64,000 nt of DNA from Bog-756 sp963710495 (lineage in GTDB: Bacteria; Actinomycetota; Acidimicrobiia; Acidimicrobiales; RAAP-2): contig CAVQAI010000012.1 of assembly GCA_963710495.1 (NCBI GenBank), forward strand, positions 496,001 through 560,000, written 5' to 3'. The notes under the pieces are model-generated. The model did not search any database. It was not told the DNA's origin and was given only the letters and a program-made list of their open reading frames with translations. Positions 9,187-18,797 of this stretch are shown here, piece after piece. The translations under genes were made by a program, and so were the position numbers. Position 1 is the first letter of the stretch, and the number at the start of each line of letters is the position of its first letter.

Positions 9187-10847
9187 CAGGCCTCCGTGTG
9201 CGATGGGTAGCCGGGGGCACCGACGATCTCCGCCAGCGTGGCGTCGAGCCAATCGGGAACCGCCGGTCCGCCGTAGGTGATGCTGCCGATCGGCCGGGGA
9301 TGACTGCGGAGGCCGAACCAGCCACCGGCGACCACCAGCTCGGCACCGGCCAGCGCCGTAGCGTCGGGGTGGCCGAGCAGGTGAGCGACCAGCGCACCCA
9401 ACGGTTGGTCGGCCACCGGCTCCGAAGCCTCGATGCTCACCGCGAAGGCGGTGACCCGCCCCTCGGTCGAACCGGCGGCGATGCGGGCGAACTGGGCCGA
9501 GGCCTGTGCCCGGCTGCGGCCGCCTGGGGTGACGGCGTCGGTGAGGGTGACGAGGTGGACCGGGCGGTCGGCGCCGGCGGCGTAGTCGGCGGCGGCCCGG
9601 GCCCATCCGGCGTCGGCGTGGATGTCCTCGACGATCCCGGCGTGGTCGGCGAGCATTGTCTCCCAGCCATCCGTCGAGGCGGCCCCCGGCTGGGAGTCGG
9701 CCGGCGCCACGACGATGGCGTCGATCGGTCCAGCCGAAGCGACGAGGGCGTTGAGCGCGCCTGTGGCCCCACCGAAGTCACGCGCCACCCCGAGGTGGTG
9801 GCACTGGATGGATCGGGCCTCGAGCGCGGCGGTCAGCGACGCGGTGCGTTGTGGACGGTCGGTGACGACGGCACAGGAGCGTACCGGCGACGATGCGACC
9901 TCGGCGGGGGCCGCTTCGGCGAAGATCGGCCCGAACCGGGGGTTGCCGCCACCGTCGCTGGCCTGGTTGGCTTCAGCCGCGGCGAAGGCGCGAGGGATGA
10001 CGGCCTCGAGCACCCGGGCCAGGGAGGCCGCCCCGTCGCTGCGAACCACCTCGAGCAGGCGGGGCTCGTCGATGACGGCCACCTCCGAACCACCGGCGAA
10101 GAGCACCCGGCCGCTGCACCACCCGAATCCGTCACCGACGAGGTGGGCGGCGAGGGGCCCGAGATCCTCGGGGCCCGGCATCGACTTGAAGAGGTTGAGC
10201 CCGCCGCCACCCCCGGTCCGGCCCGCTTGGCGAGCGCGCTCGGCGGCGGCGGCGACCATCCGGGTGGCGGCGATGGGCGAGATGGCGTTGATGGTCACAC
10301 CCGGCGGCGCCATCCGGCCCAGCTGCCACGTGAGGGAGGCGACGGCCCGCTTGGCGCAGCTGTACGCCCCGGCATCGGCGGCCCGCCACCCCGATCCCGA
10401 GGTGACGCCGAGGATGCGTCCGTGCCCGGCCGCGGCCATGAGCGGCAAGGCGGCACCGAGCACGTTGAGGTAGCCCCCGAGGTGTACGGCCAACACGGCC
10501 AGCCAGTCCTCCTCGGTGCCGTGGGCGAAGTACGTCTGCCGAGTGATGCCGGCGACGTTGACGACGGCATCGAGACCGCCCCGCTCGTCGACCAGCTCCT
10601 GGAACAGCTGGCGGACCGCCTCGCCGTCGGTCACCGATGCCGACGAGGCCCGGGCCGAGCCCCCCGCCGCCACGATGCGGCCGGCCGTGGTCTCCTCCGG
10701 CTCCGGGAGGCGCTCGGAGCCGTCGAGGGTCACGAGGGGGTCGACGGTGACGACGAACCAGCCGTGGCGGCCCAGCTCCTCGGCGACCGCCGCCCCGATC
10801 CCACCCCCGCCGCCGGTCACGACGGCGACCCGCTGACGCCCGCTCAC
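9186..10847 (-). CDS. Long SDR oxidoreductase with a degenerate second SDR-like half
   Basis: The protein has 553 aa, about twice the usual SDR length. The first half is a normal NAD(P)-dependent dehydrogenase: VVTGGGGGIG, NVAGITRQ, then YSCAK as the YxxxK catalytic pair, and INAISPIA. From about residue 310 a second Rossmann-like domain follows (SCAVVTDRPQRTASLTAAL, IDAIVVAPADS) that lacks both the glycine motif and a YxxxK pair. I choose the GTG at 10847 because it overlaps the stop of the monooxygenase gene (GTGA); the longer ORF start would place 19 extra residues inside that gene. Likely role: oxidation of an alcohol to the ketone used by the neighbouring monooxygenase, or the reverse. 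Confidence 0.85.
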   Translation of the reverse strand: MSGRQRVAVVTGGGGGIGAAVAEELGRHGWFVVTVDPLVTLDGSERLPEPEETTAGRIVAAGGSARASSASVTDGEAVRQLFQELVDERGGLDAVVNVAGITRQTYFAHGTEEDWLAVLAVHLGGYLNVLGAALPLMAAAGHGRILGVTSGSGWRAADAGAYSCAKRAVASLTWQLGRMAPPGVTINAISPIAATRMVAAAAERARQAGRTGGGGGLNLFKSMPGPEDLGPLAAHLVGDGFGWCSGRVLFAGGSEVAVIDEPRLLEVVRSDGAASLARVLEAVIPRAFAAAEANQASDGGGNPRFGPIFAEAAPAEVASSPVRSCAVVTDRPQRTASLTAALEARSIQCHHLGVARDFGGATGALNALVASAGPIDAIVVAPADSQPGAASTDGWETMLADHAGIVEDIHADAGWARAAADYAAGADRPVHLVTLTDAVTPGGRSRAQASAQFARIAAGSTEGRVTAFAVSIEASEPVADQPLGALVAHLLGHPDATALAGAELVVAGGWFGLRSHPRPIGSITYGGPAVPDWLDATLAEIVGAPGYPSHTEA

Positions 10848-12685
10848 GACGCCGTCGACCGGACCTCGAGCTCCAGGCCCTCGAACCTTCCGGTCTCGAG
10901 CCACTGCTCGAGCCGATCGCGGTAGCCGAACCAGTCACCCATCCCGCGCCCGTAGTTGCCGTTGCGGGGGTTCATCGCCTCGGGGTGGCCCTCGTTGTTG
11001 ATGCGCGACGGCGTGCAGGCTGACATGACGGAACTGCCGTCGACGAAGGAGTCGACGACCTTCTGTGTCCACGCATCCTCAGCTTCGGCGCTCACGTCGA
11101 ACACCTCCACACCTTGGCCATCCAGGAGCCCGACGGCGCGGCCGATGAACTCGGCCCCCAGCACAGCCAGCTGCGTGTAGTTGACGGTGACCACCGCCTG
11201 CTGACCGGGTGCGGGCATGACGAACATGTTGGGAAAACCACGGCTCATCATCCCGAACAGGCTGGCGGCCCCGCCGGCCCACTTCTCGGCCAGGGTGACA
11301 CCACCGCGTCCGACGATCTCGTGGCCGGCGCGACGGAAGAGCGGGGTGAGCTCGGCCTCGAAGCCGGTGCCGTAGATGATGCAGTCGACCTCGTACTGCT
11401 TCCCGTCGACGACCGGGCCCTCCTTGGTGATTCGCTCGATCCCGGCGGGACAGTCGATCAGCGTGACGTTGGGGTTGTTGAAGGCCAACAGGTACTCGTC
11501 GTGGAAGCACGGGCGCTTGCAGAGGTAGCGGTAGTAGGGCTTGAGGATCTCGGCCGTGGCCGGGTCGGCCACCAGCTCCTCGACCCGCCGCCGGTGCGTC
11601 TCCATGATCGAGTAGTCGAGCTCCTCGGCGCTGCGGAGGTACTCGGCCGTCGTCATGCCCTCCCGGCGCGGCGGGTGCTGGACGGCCGCCCAGTGATGTG
11701 TCCACCCGTCGTCCACCTGGTCGACCTCGACGGGCCGGCCCAGAATGATGGCCTGGAGATTGTCCATCCGGGCCCGCTGCCAGCCCGACTCGAGCTGGTC
11801 GGCGAAGTCGGGATCGGTGGGCCGGTTCCCCCGCTCGCCGATGGCCGACGGCGTCCGTTGGAACACGTAGACCTGTTTCGCCGAGTCGGCCAGCGGTGGC
11901 AGGCATTGGATGCCGCTGGCCCCGGTGCCGAGGAGGGCGACCGCCTTGTCGGTCAAGCCGGAGAGGGGCTGGTGCGGCCCGCCGCCGGTGTACCCGTAGT
12001 CCCACCGTGCCGTGTGGAACGAGCGCCCGGCGAAGTCCTCCATGCCGGGGATGACGGGGAGCTTCAGCAGGTTGAGGATCCCGACGGCCAGCACGTACCA
12101 GCGACAGGCGACCTGGTCGCCGCGGTCGGTGTGGACCATCCACCGGGCGGCGTCCTCGTCCCACACGGCGCGGTTGACCCCCGTGTGGAACAGCGCGTCG
12201 GCCACCAGGTCGAACCGATCGGCGATCGCTTCGAGGTGCCCCAGGATCTCCTCGCCGAAGGCGTAGCGCCGGGTCGGGACGTAGTCGAGCTCCTCGAGCA
12301 TCGGCAGGTAGCTGTACGACTCGATGTCACACATGACCCCGGGGTAGCGGTTCCAGTACCAGGTGCCCCCGATGCCGCCCGCCTGGTCGACGATGCGGAT
12401 CCGCTCGATGCCGGCCTTGCGGAGCTGGACGCCGGCGAGGATCCCGGCGATCCCCCCGCCCACGACCACCACATCGACGTGGTCGACCACCGGATCGCGC
12501 TCGATGAACGGTGTGAACGGGTCGTCCCGGTAGGAGGCGAAGTGCTCGTCGGTGCGCAGGTCACGGATGTCGGCCCGACCAGGGACCAGCCGCTTGTCGC
12601 GCTCGGCCAGGTACTTGGCTCGTACGGCGTCGGGGTCGTAGTTCGTGGCTCGGCTCGCGTCCGCTGCCGGATGGGTCCCAGGCAT
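10844..12685 (-). CDS. FAD-dependent Baeyer-Villiger monooxygenase
   Basis: The protein has 613 aa. Motifs in order: VVVVGGGIAGILAGVQLR (FAD), GGIGGTWYWNRYPGV, then GRSFHTARWDY, a variant of the Baeyer-Villiger fingerprint FxGxxxHxxxW, and ALLGTGASGIQ (NADPH). An N-terminal extension of about 70 residues before the FAD motif is like that of phenylacetone- and cyclododecanone-type enzymes. The enzyme inserts oxygen next to a ketone to give an ester or lactone, using NADPH and O2. First gene of a three-gene operon (monooxygenase, SDR, amidohydrolase), consistent with breakdown of a cyclic alcohol or ketone. The substrate cannot be read from the sequence. Confidence 0.93.
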   Translation of the reverse strand: MPGTHPAADASRATNYDPDAVRAKYLAERDKRLVPGRADIRDLRTDEHFASYRDDPFTPFIERDPVVDHVDVVVVGGGIAGILAGVQLRKAGIERIRIVDQAGGIGGTWYWNRYPGVMCDIESYSYLPMLEELDYVPTRRYAFGEEILGHLEAIADRFDLVADALFHTGVNRAVWDEDAARWMVHTDRGDQVACRWYVLAVGILNLLKLPVIPGMEDFAGRSFHTARWDYGYTGGGPHQPLSGLTDKAVALLGTGASGIQCLPPLADSAKQVYVFQRTPSAIGERGNRPTDPDFADQLESGWQRARMDNLQAIILGRPVEVDQVDDGWTHHWAAVQHPPRREGMTTAEYLRSAEELDYSIMETHRRRVEELVADPATAEILKPYYRYLCKRPCFHDEYLLAFNNPNVTLIDCPAGIERITKEGPVVDGKQYEVDCIIYGTGFEAELTPLFRRAGHEIVGRGGVTLAEKWAGGAASLFGMMSRGFPNMFVMPAPGQQAVVTVNYTQLAVLGAEFIGRAVGLLDGQGVEVFDVSAEAEDAWTQKVVDSFVDGSSVMSACTPSRINNEGHPEAMNPRNGNYGRGMGDWFGYRDRLEQWLETGRFEGLELEVRSTAS

Positions 12686-12860
12686 GCTCCAACGCTACTC
12701 AGCCTCGGGACGGTCGTGCCCTCGATCGGGCCACCGCCGGAGGCCAATCCCGAGGCCGTCGGCCCCGGCCGATCCACACCGGCTTCGGGCCGAGCGACTG
12801 GGACGGCTCCGGGGAGTGCCCGGCGATCAAGATCGGCCACCGACGAGCCGACACGGAAGC

Positions 12861-15375
12861 GTGAGGTCCACCAGGCTTTCCTGCGGAGCGGGCCCCGGTC
12901 GGGCACGTCCGGGACTGGGCCGGAGGCGTCGCCTCCGGTCGGTCGACGGCTCGTCGCGGTGCGCCCTGCGCCCACCGACCATCGCCAGACGGGCCGCATC
13001 CTTGGTGGCCGTCGTGAGTGTGCTGACCGCCCTCGGGACGGGCGCCGCTCCCGCCGGAGCGTCCTCGGCCCAACCGGGGACGGCCGGCAACCAAGCGGGC
13101 TGTGCTCCCCAGCAGCTCCAAGCGGTCCGGGTCCCCCCCATCGGCGCCCCCGTCACCACCATCTCCGGCGACTCCGGAAGCGTCACGATCGACGGCAAGG
13201 AGTACACACCGAGCGGGCCCGGGTCGCTCGCCCACCTGGTGATCGTGAACCGCTGCTCCCTCGCCGTGCAGGCCTTCGGCTTCGAGGACGGCGGAGACGC
13301 CCTGCGTCGCCATCAAGGATCACCTGGCGAAGGTGGACGCCGGTTCGGTGGTCATCCTGGCCCTGCCGGACGGCCTCGGCCTGACCTACAGCGAACTTCC
13401 CGTCCTCAACCAGGACGTCCTGGCCAAGATCGGGGCCCCACCCCTGACCATCGGCCAAGCCGAGAGCGCCTTCTCGGTGATCGGCGTCCGGGGCTGGCAG
13501 GCCGGCACGGCGTTCCGCAACGTGGGCGGCGCCGTCGGGGACGTCGATGGGAACATATCGGGTTACCTGCGGCTCAATCCCGTGACCGACCGGTACGACT
13601 TCGTCTTCTCCGACTACGTGCCCTTCGACACGGGCTCCGCCGCCAGTGGGAGTCAGAGCACGATCCGGGTCGGCAGCGCCTCCTTCACCCAGAGCCTGCC
13701 GGCCGGGTCGTCGGCGGGGTTCCATGTCCTCGCCCTCGACAGCAAGTCGCTCGCCCCCCAGCTCGACGAGGCGCTGGCCACCAACACCACGGGCGGTTCC
13801 ACCGGGCCGACGCCGGCCGACTTGGCCGACCAGCAGAAGTTGACGGCGACGCTCCAGGGACTGGCCGGTACCAACGCCCTGGTGATCATCGAGAGCATCG
13901 GCAACCCGGGTGGGCCCAAGAGGACACCGGCCTGGGCGGAGGCTGCCAGCCAGATCGTCAGGCTCGGCGGCACGAGCGCGGTCTTCAACGGTCTGGACGG
14001 GACCGGAGGGTACGCACTGGTCGGCAGAGTCGGGATGACCGATCCGGCGGCGGAGGTGAGCCAGACCTTGAGCCATCAGCCCGGAATGCTCCAAGGCCTG
14101 CTGGCCCGGGCCCGGTCCTCTGACTTCGGTCCGCTCGTCGCTGATCCCCTCGGAACGGTCAACGACGGGCTGGTCCAGCTCGTCTACCAGACGCCGACCG
14201 CGTTCCCCGGCTTCGACAGCCAGGGCCAGCGAAACGCCGAGACGTACATCGGCACCAAGGTGATGAAGGTCTGTCCGGCCGACGCCAAGACCTGCGACGT
14301 CCGCTCCCAGTACTACGAGGACTACCGGGGATCGTGGCCGACGATCCAGAACCAGCTGCTCGACCTGAAGGACCACTGCCCCGACGGTCCCGGCTTCACC
14401 ACTGCCGACTGCCAAGCGGTCAGGGGCCAGCTCTACACTGAGGTTTCGGACCTCACCCGGGTCCAGCACTACCTCGGCGAGCTGCAGAAGCCCTTCGGCA
14501 CGGCGCAGCTGGCGGCCCTGGTCGACCTCAAGGCGATCGAAAAGGAGATCCAGACGTCGGTGGCGCCGCCCCCCGAAGGCGTCACGACCTCGCAGGTCTT
14601 CGAGATCATGTCCCTCATCATGAAGCTCGGTGCCTTCGCACCACCACCCGCCAGCAACGTCGCGGCCGGGCTCAGCGCGTCGTTCTCGATCGTGGCCTAC
14701 TTCACCCGAACGAACGGATCGGCCAACCTCATCGGCCCCCGGATCACCGAAAAGGTGAGCCAGCTCGGCACGGACGCATTCAACCGGTACCAGGCGGCGT
14801 CAGACCAGCTGGACACCATCGGGAGGATCGTCGCCAGCGACTACGGCAAGCTCACGTCCATGGCGGCCAAGGTGGACAGCGACGAGAGCTGGCGGCTGCC
14901 ACCGACGCTCGGAGCCGCGACCGACCAGATACGCAAGGCGTCTGTCCAGTGGTTCTACCAGAGCCTGCTGCCCGTGGCTTACTCCGTCGTGCAGGTCGGC
15001 CCGGCGCCCCCGGACGGGCCGGCCAACGCCCGCGACTACAGCTGCTATTCGTCGCTGGCCGGGTCGGGCCACCCCGCCGGCCAGGCTCCGCTGACGTCGC
15101 GGCCCCTCAGAGACGAGCCCGACAGCGGCCAGGACCGTCAGATCACCGGTTTCCGCAGCGACGGTACGCCTATTGCGCCGGTCTTTGCCTTGGCCACGGA
15201 CGTGGAGACCAACCCGTTCAGGGTTCCTGGGGAGAAGCTCACGGACCCCCTCTTCCGCGGCGCCGACGACCCCTCGGGTCCCGGGATCGGCTTCCAGCCG
15301 ACGCTGCTGTACTCGCCCAATCACTTCTCGTTCGCGAAGACCGTGCAGAACGGCGAGCGCTGCCCCTACGGGTAG
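12861..15375 (+). CDS. Large secreted protein of unknown function, frameshifted
   Basis: A signal peptide (ARRAASLVAVVSVLTALGTG, then APAGASSAQ) is read in one frame to about 13290, ending in LVIVNRCSLAVQAFGFED. The rest (CVAIKDHLAKVDAGSVVIL to the stop at 15375) is in the next frame. Deleting one G at 13290-13294 joins them as a protein of roughly 835 aa. It is extracellular, with cysteines but no catalytic motif or repeat that I recognise; the central part contains helical stretches (LTRVQHYLGELQKPFG). The start is uncertain: GTG 12861 is only the best in-frame candidate and has a poor ribosome site. Divergent from the monooxygenase operon. Confidence 0.65.
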
Positions 15376-15584
15376 TCGGCTGGCGCCATCGCCGGCCGTC
15401 TGTTCCGCATTGCACCAGCAGGCGGAGGGAATACGGAACGCCCGAGGACGGGGCACGCGCCGACGGAGCCGGCGCCACTCAGGCACTGGGCAGGTACTGG
15501 GCGGGGTTCCTGGGCACGCCCTTCGCGAATCGGACCATGATGGGGCAAGCACAGCCCGGGTGACCGGACGGGATCGGGGAAGCC

Positions 15585-17039
15585 ATGGTGGAACGAACAC
15601 TCAGTTCTGAACCGTCGGATCGACTGGTGCAGCACCCTTCGGTCGAAGAGCGCGTGCGGGTCGGCAAGGAAGCCCGCAGCCTGGCTCCTCGATCGTCGCA
15701 GGCGGAGTTCCGCCCGAACTCGGATCGCCCGGATCCGGTCGGTCTCCTCGAACGCCAAGCCACCACCCGGGTCCCTGAATTGGTCCCGATTCGCTACGGG
15801 CGCATGCTGGTCTCGCCGTTCACCTTCTTCCGGGGCGCAGCCCTCGTGATGGCGTCCGACCTGGCCACGACGCCCCGCTCCGGGATCAATGCCCAGATCT
15901 GCGGGGACGCCCACCTCTCGAACTTCGGCCTGTTCGCCTCCCCGGAGCGGACGCTCATGTTCGACGTCAACGACTTCGACGAAACGCTGCCCGGGCCCTG
16001 GGAATGGGACGTGAAGCGACTGGCCGCAAGCGTGGTCATTGCGGCGCGGGACCGCGAGTTCACCGACAAGGAGGCGCGCACCGCGGCCCTCGAGGTGGGG
16101 AAGAGCTACCGCGAGGAGATGGCCAGTCTCGCCCCACGGTCCACCCTCGACGTCTGGTACTCCCACATCGATGTGGCCGCCCTGCTCGCCGAGCTCGAGG
16201 CAACGGCGGCCACCTCCGGCTCCAAGGCCGACCGGCGCATGGCGGCGCGCACCTCTCGGATCGTGGCGAAGGCGCGGACCCGTGACAGCCTCCAGGCCCT
16301 CGACAAGCTCACCCAAGTCGTCGGTGACGAGCGTCGGTTCATCAGCGACCCGCCGCTCCTCGTTCCAGCCGAGGAGCTCTTCCCCCAGGTCGAGAGCGAC
16401 GCGTTCTTCGAGTTGCTCCAGCGGCTGCTCCGCAGCTACCGCCGGACGCTCCAGACCGACCGCCGTCACCTCCTGGAGGAGTTCCGACTCCTGCAGATCG
16501 CCCGCAAGGTGGTGGGAGTGGGCAGCGTGGGGACGCGCGCCTGGGTCCTGCTGCTCGTCGGCGGGGACGAGAACGACCCGTTGCTCCTCCAGGCCAAGGA
16601 GGCCGAGGCGTCCGTCCTCGAGGAGTTCGTCGGCAAAAGCGGTTACGCCAGCCACGGCGAACGGGTCGTCGCCGGCCAGCACCTGATGCAGGCGGTGAGC
16701 GACATCTTCCTCGGCTGGGACCAGGCCGAGGCGCCCGACGGCGTGACCCGCGACTTCTACCTTCGCCAGCTCCGGGACTGGAAGGGCTCCTTCGAGGTCG
16801 AAGGTTCGATCCCGCCCGGCCTGACCAAGTACGCCGGCGTCTGCGCCCAGGCCCTCGCCCGTGCCCATGCCCGGTCCGGCGATCGCATCGCCATCGCCAG
16901 CTACCTCGGAAACGGCACCACGTTCGACCGGGCCATTGCGGAGTTCGCCGCGGTCTACGCCGACCAGAACGAGCGCGACTACGAGGCCCTGAAGGAGGCG
17001 GCGGCCAGCGGTCGGATCACGGTTCAGTCCGGCCTCTAG
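15585..17039 (+). CDS. DUF2252 family protein (kinase-like fold)
   Basis: The protein has 484 aa, the usual family length. Family hallmarks are RMLVSPFTFFRGAA near residue 80, ICGDAHLSNFGLF, and MFDVNDFDET, followed by PWEWDVKRLAAS. The pair HLSNFG and DVNDFD resembles the catalytic loop and metal-binding Asp of aminoglycoside phosphotransferase-type kinases, so an ATP-dependent phosphotransfer is possible but unproven. ATG 15585 is preceded by GGGGAAG. It is a single-gene unit: the gap after the preceding secreted-protein gene is about 210 bases and the next gene is on the other strand. Confidence 0.88.
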   Translation: MVERTLSSEPSDRLVQHPSVEERVRVGKEARSLAPRSSQAEFRPNSDRPDPVGLLERQATTRVPELVPIRYGRMLVSPFTFFRGAALVMASDLATTPRSGINAQICGDAHLSNFGLFASPERTLMFDVNDFDETLPGPWEWDVKRLAASVVIAARDREFTDKEARTAALEVGKSYREEMASLAPRSTLDVWYSHIDVAALLAELEATAATSGSKADRRMAARTSRIVAKARTRDSLQALDKLTQVVGDERRFISDPPLLVPAEELFPQVESDAFFELLQRLLRSYRRTLQTDRRHLLEEFRLLQIARKVVGVGSVGTRAWVLLLVGGDENDPLLLQAKEAEASVLEEFVGKSGYASHGERVVAGQHLMQAVSDIFLGWDQAEAPDGVTRDFYLRQLRDWKGSFEVEGSIPPGLTKYAGVCAQALARAHARSGDRIAIASYLGNGTTFDRAIAEFAAVYADQNERDYEALKEAAASGRITVQSGL

Positions 17040-17153
17040 GCGCCCGCTGACGAGCGGCGTAATGGTTCGCCGGGGAGGAAGCGTTCGTCAGACTGCTTCA
17101 CCTTGTTGTGCCGAAGGCCCTGGTGGGCCGACTGGTGGATGACGCGCCGATGG

Positions 17154-17918
17154 CTAGCTCACGGGCTCCGGATCAAGAGCCTCGGTGGGTTCGGGAGCAT
17201 CCTGGGGGTAGATGACCCAGTGGATGATGGCGGCCGCAACTCCGCCGACGGCCGGGGCGACAATGAACAGCCAGACTTGGCTCAGAGCCGTGCCGCCGAC
17301 CACCAGTGCCGGGCCGAGGCTCCGGGCCGGGTTGACCGAGGTGCCGGTGAGGGGGATGCCAATGAGGTGAACAAAGGTCAAGGTCAGGCCGATCACCAGT
17401 CCGGCGGCGGCGGCGTTGGCGATACGTGACGTCACGCCAAGGATGACGAATACGAAGATGGCGGTGAGGATCACCTCGACCAGGAACGCACCGCCGGCGC
17501 TGATGTGAACGTCCGACGCCTTGCCGTATCCGTCAGCCCCGAGACCGGTGACCGTTCGCTTATAGAAGGGGGAGGCGCTGAAGACTCCCCAGAGCAGCAG
17601 GGCACCCAGAATGCCTCCGATGAACTGAGCGACCATGTACAGCACGCCCTCGACCGGCTCGATGCGTCGGGTGAGCAGCGCGCCGATCGTCACGGCTGGG
17701 TTGACGTGGCAGCCCGAAATGGGCCCGAGAACGTAGACCAAGGCCAACAGCACGAGGCCGAAGGCGAGAGCCGTGGCAACGATCCCCGCTGACAGATTGT
17801 GAACGAGCGTGAAGCCGGCAAAGTTGAATCCCTTCCCGAAGGAAAGGGTGGCGACTCCACAAGCAACGAAGACGAGGATCAGGGTTCCGAGTAGTTCTGC
17901 AGCCAGTTTTCGTAACAT
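17154..17918 (-). CDS. Aquaporin (MIP family channel)
   Basis: The protein has 254 aa and six transmembrane helices with two re-entrant loops carrying GCHVNPAVT and TSVNPARSLGPA, the two NPA boxes of the family. The arginine after the second NPA and a narrow-filter pattern suggest a water-selective channel (AqpZ-like) rather than a glycerol facilitator. The C-terminus is acidic and proline-rich (EPTEALDPEPVS). It lies 448 bases downstream of arsR on the same strand and has its own likely control region with a perfect palindrome at 17948-17961. Confidence 0.92.
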   Translation of the reverse strand: MLRKLAAELLGTLILVFVACGVATLSFGKGFNFAGFTLVHNLSAGIVATALAFGLVLLALVYVLGPISGCHVNPAVTIGALLTRRIEPVEGVLYMVAQFIGGILGALLLWGVFSASPFYKRTVTGLGADGYGKASDVHISAGGAFLVEVILTAIFVFVILGVTSRIANAAAAGLVIGLTLTFVHLIGIPLTGTSVNPARSLGPALVVGGTALSQVWLFIVAPAVGGVAAAIIHWVIYPQDAPEPTEALDPEPVS

Positions 17919-17947
17919 TCGAACAACCTTTCGATCGCTCCAACCGA

Positions 17948-17961
17948 ACCCAAATTTGGGT
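17948..17961. promoter_or_regulatory. 14-base perfect palindrome upstream of the aquaporin gene
   Basis: ACCCAAATTTGGGT is self-complementary and lies 30 bases before the aquaporin start. Its AT core stands out in GC-rich DNA. An operator for a dimeric regulator is the likeliest reading; no regulator is identified. Confidence 0.45.
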
Positions 17962-18116
17962 GGACGAATCCATACCGAAAGCTACTTCGGCTGGCAACGA
18001 ACGAGGTCGATGCCCGGTTGACGGTCGGGCGACCGCCCGCATCGTCGTGACGGAGTACCCACGCGGTCGGAGCCCACGGACCCGGCCGTTGGGCGACGGC
18101 TCTGGTTGGTTCCGGG

Positions 18117-18138
18117 GGTGATCAGGAGACCGATCACC
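18117..18138. terminator. Inverted repeat downstream of arsR
   Basis: GGTGATC, an eight-base loop and GATCACC form a perfect seven-pair stem about 230 bases after the arsR stop, in the 448-base gene-free stretch between arsR and the aquaporin gene (17919-18366). It could be a terminator or an operator; nothing else recognisable is in this stretch. Confidence 0.3.
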
Positions 18139-18366
18139 ACAGCCCGGGGCCAAAATCCCCGAACACTGCGCCCTCGGGGTGGCGAACCTCTCCTCACCGG
18201 CGAACTGAGGATGCCTTGGTCATTGCGTGTCCCACCACCCGGGCTCCTCTGGTTGCGGGCGGAGTGGGGGTGCGGCGGCGTCCCAACTCGGGTGGGGGCA
18301 GCCTGAGACGGGCGGCCGGGGGTTCGTCGGGGTGGACCCGTTGCCCAGCGGGGGTCGGTCAAACCG

Positions 18367-18717
18367 TTACGCGATGGGCTGGAGAGCAGATCGGAGATCA
18401 GCGAGGCGCTTGCGGTCGAGCGAGTACCACACCCATTTGCCGCGGCGGTCGCCGTGGACCAAGCCGGCGTCGCTCAGGACCTTCAGGTGATGGGAGACGG
18501 TGGGTTGGCTCTTGCCGAGTGGCCCCACGAAGTCGCAGACGCAGACCTCGCCGTCCGGGGAAGCGGCGAGGATGCTCAGTACTCGGATCCGTACCGGATC
18601 GGCCAGCGCACTGAAGCCGGCGGCGAGCTCGGCCGCCTGGGACAGGTCGAGCGGGGAGGCCAACAGCGAGGGACAGCACGGGTCGGTCGGTTCCGTGGTT
18701 GCAACCTGCTTCGGCAT
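18367..18717 (-). CDS. arsR: ArsR-family arsenic-responsive repressor
   Basis: The protein has 116 aa with a winged helix-turn-helix. The recognition helix is QPTVSHHLKVLSDAGLV. Metal-sensing cysteines are C59 and C61 in EVCVCDF (the classical ELCVCDL As(III) site), and an N-terminal pair C14-C15 (DPCCPS) resembles the site in Corynebacterium glutamicum ArsR. ATG 18717 is preferred over 18735 because AGGAG lies just upstream of it, whereas 18735 falls inside the operator. It is divergent from arsI-aqpS-arsC and almost surely represses that operon until arsenite binds. Confidence 0.92.
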   Translation of the reverse strand: MPKQVATTEPTDPCCPSLLASPLDLSQAAELAAGFSALADPVRIRVLSILAASPDGEVCVCDFVGPLGKSQPTVSHHLKVLSDAGLVHGDRRGKWVWYSLDRKRLADLRSALQPIA

Positions 18718-18727
18718 GACCTCTCCT

Positions 18728-18757
18728 ATTGACATCGGTCAATACATCGATCATAGT
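18728..18757 (+). promoter_or_regulatory. Promoter of the arsI-aqpS-arsC operon with overlapping operator
   Basis: TTGACA (18729-18734), 17 bases, then CATAGT (18752-18757) form a sigma-70 type promoter pointing to arsI. The -35 box lies within the perfect inverted repeat ATTGAC-ATCG-GTCAAT (18728-18743), so a bound ArsR would block polymerase. Confidence 0.7.
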
Positions 18758-18762
18758 ACATG

Positions 18763-18780
18763 CATCGACAGATGTCGATG
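18763..18780. promoter_or_regulatory. Second inverted repeat in the ars control region
   Basis: CATCGACA-GA-TGTCGATG is a perfect 8+2+8 inverted repeat just downstream of the -10 box and 17 bases before the arsI start. It may be a second ArsR site or a hairpin in the mRNA leader. Confidence 0.5.
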
Positions 18781-18797
18781 TTATCGGAGGTCATGAC

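Noticed and set aside
13183..14469. 428-codon minus-strand ORF
   Set aside because: It mirrors the secreted protein, whose plus-strand sequence has a signal peptide and normal composition.
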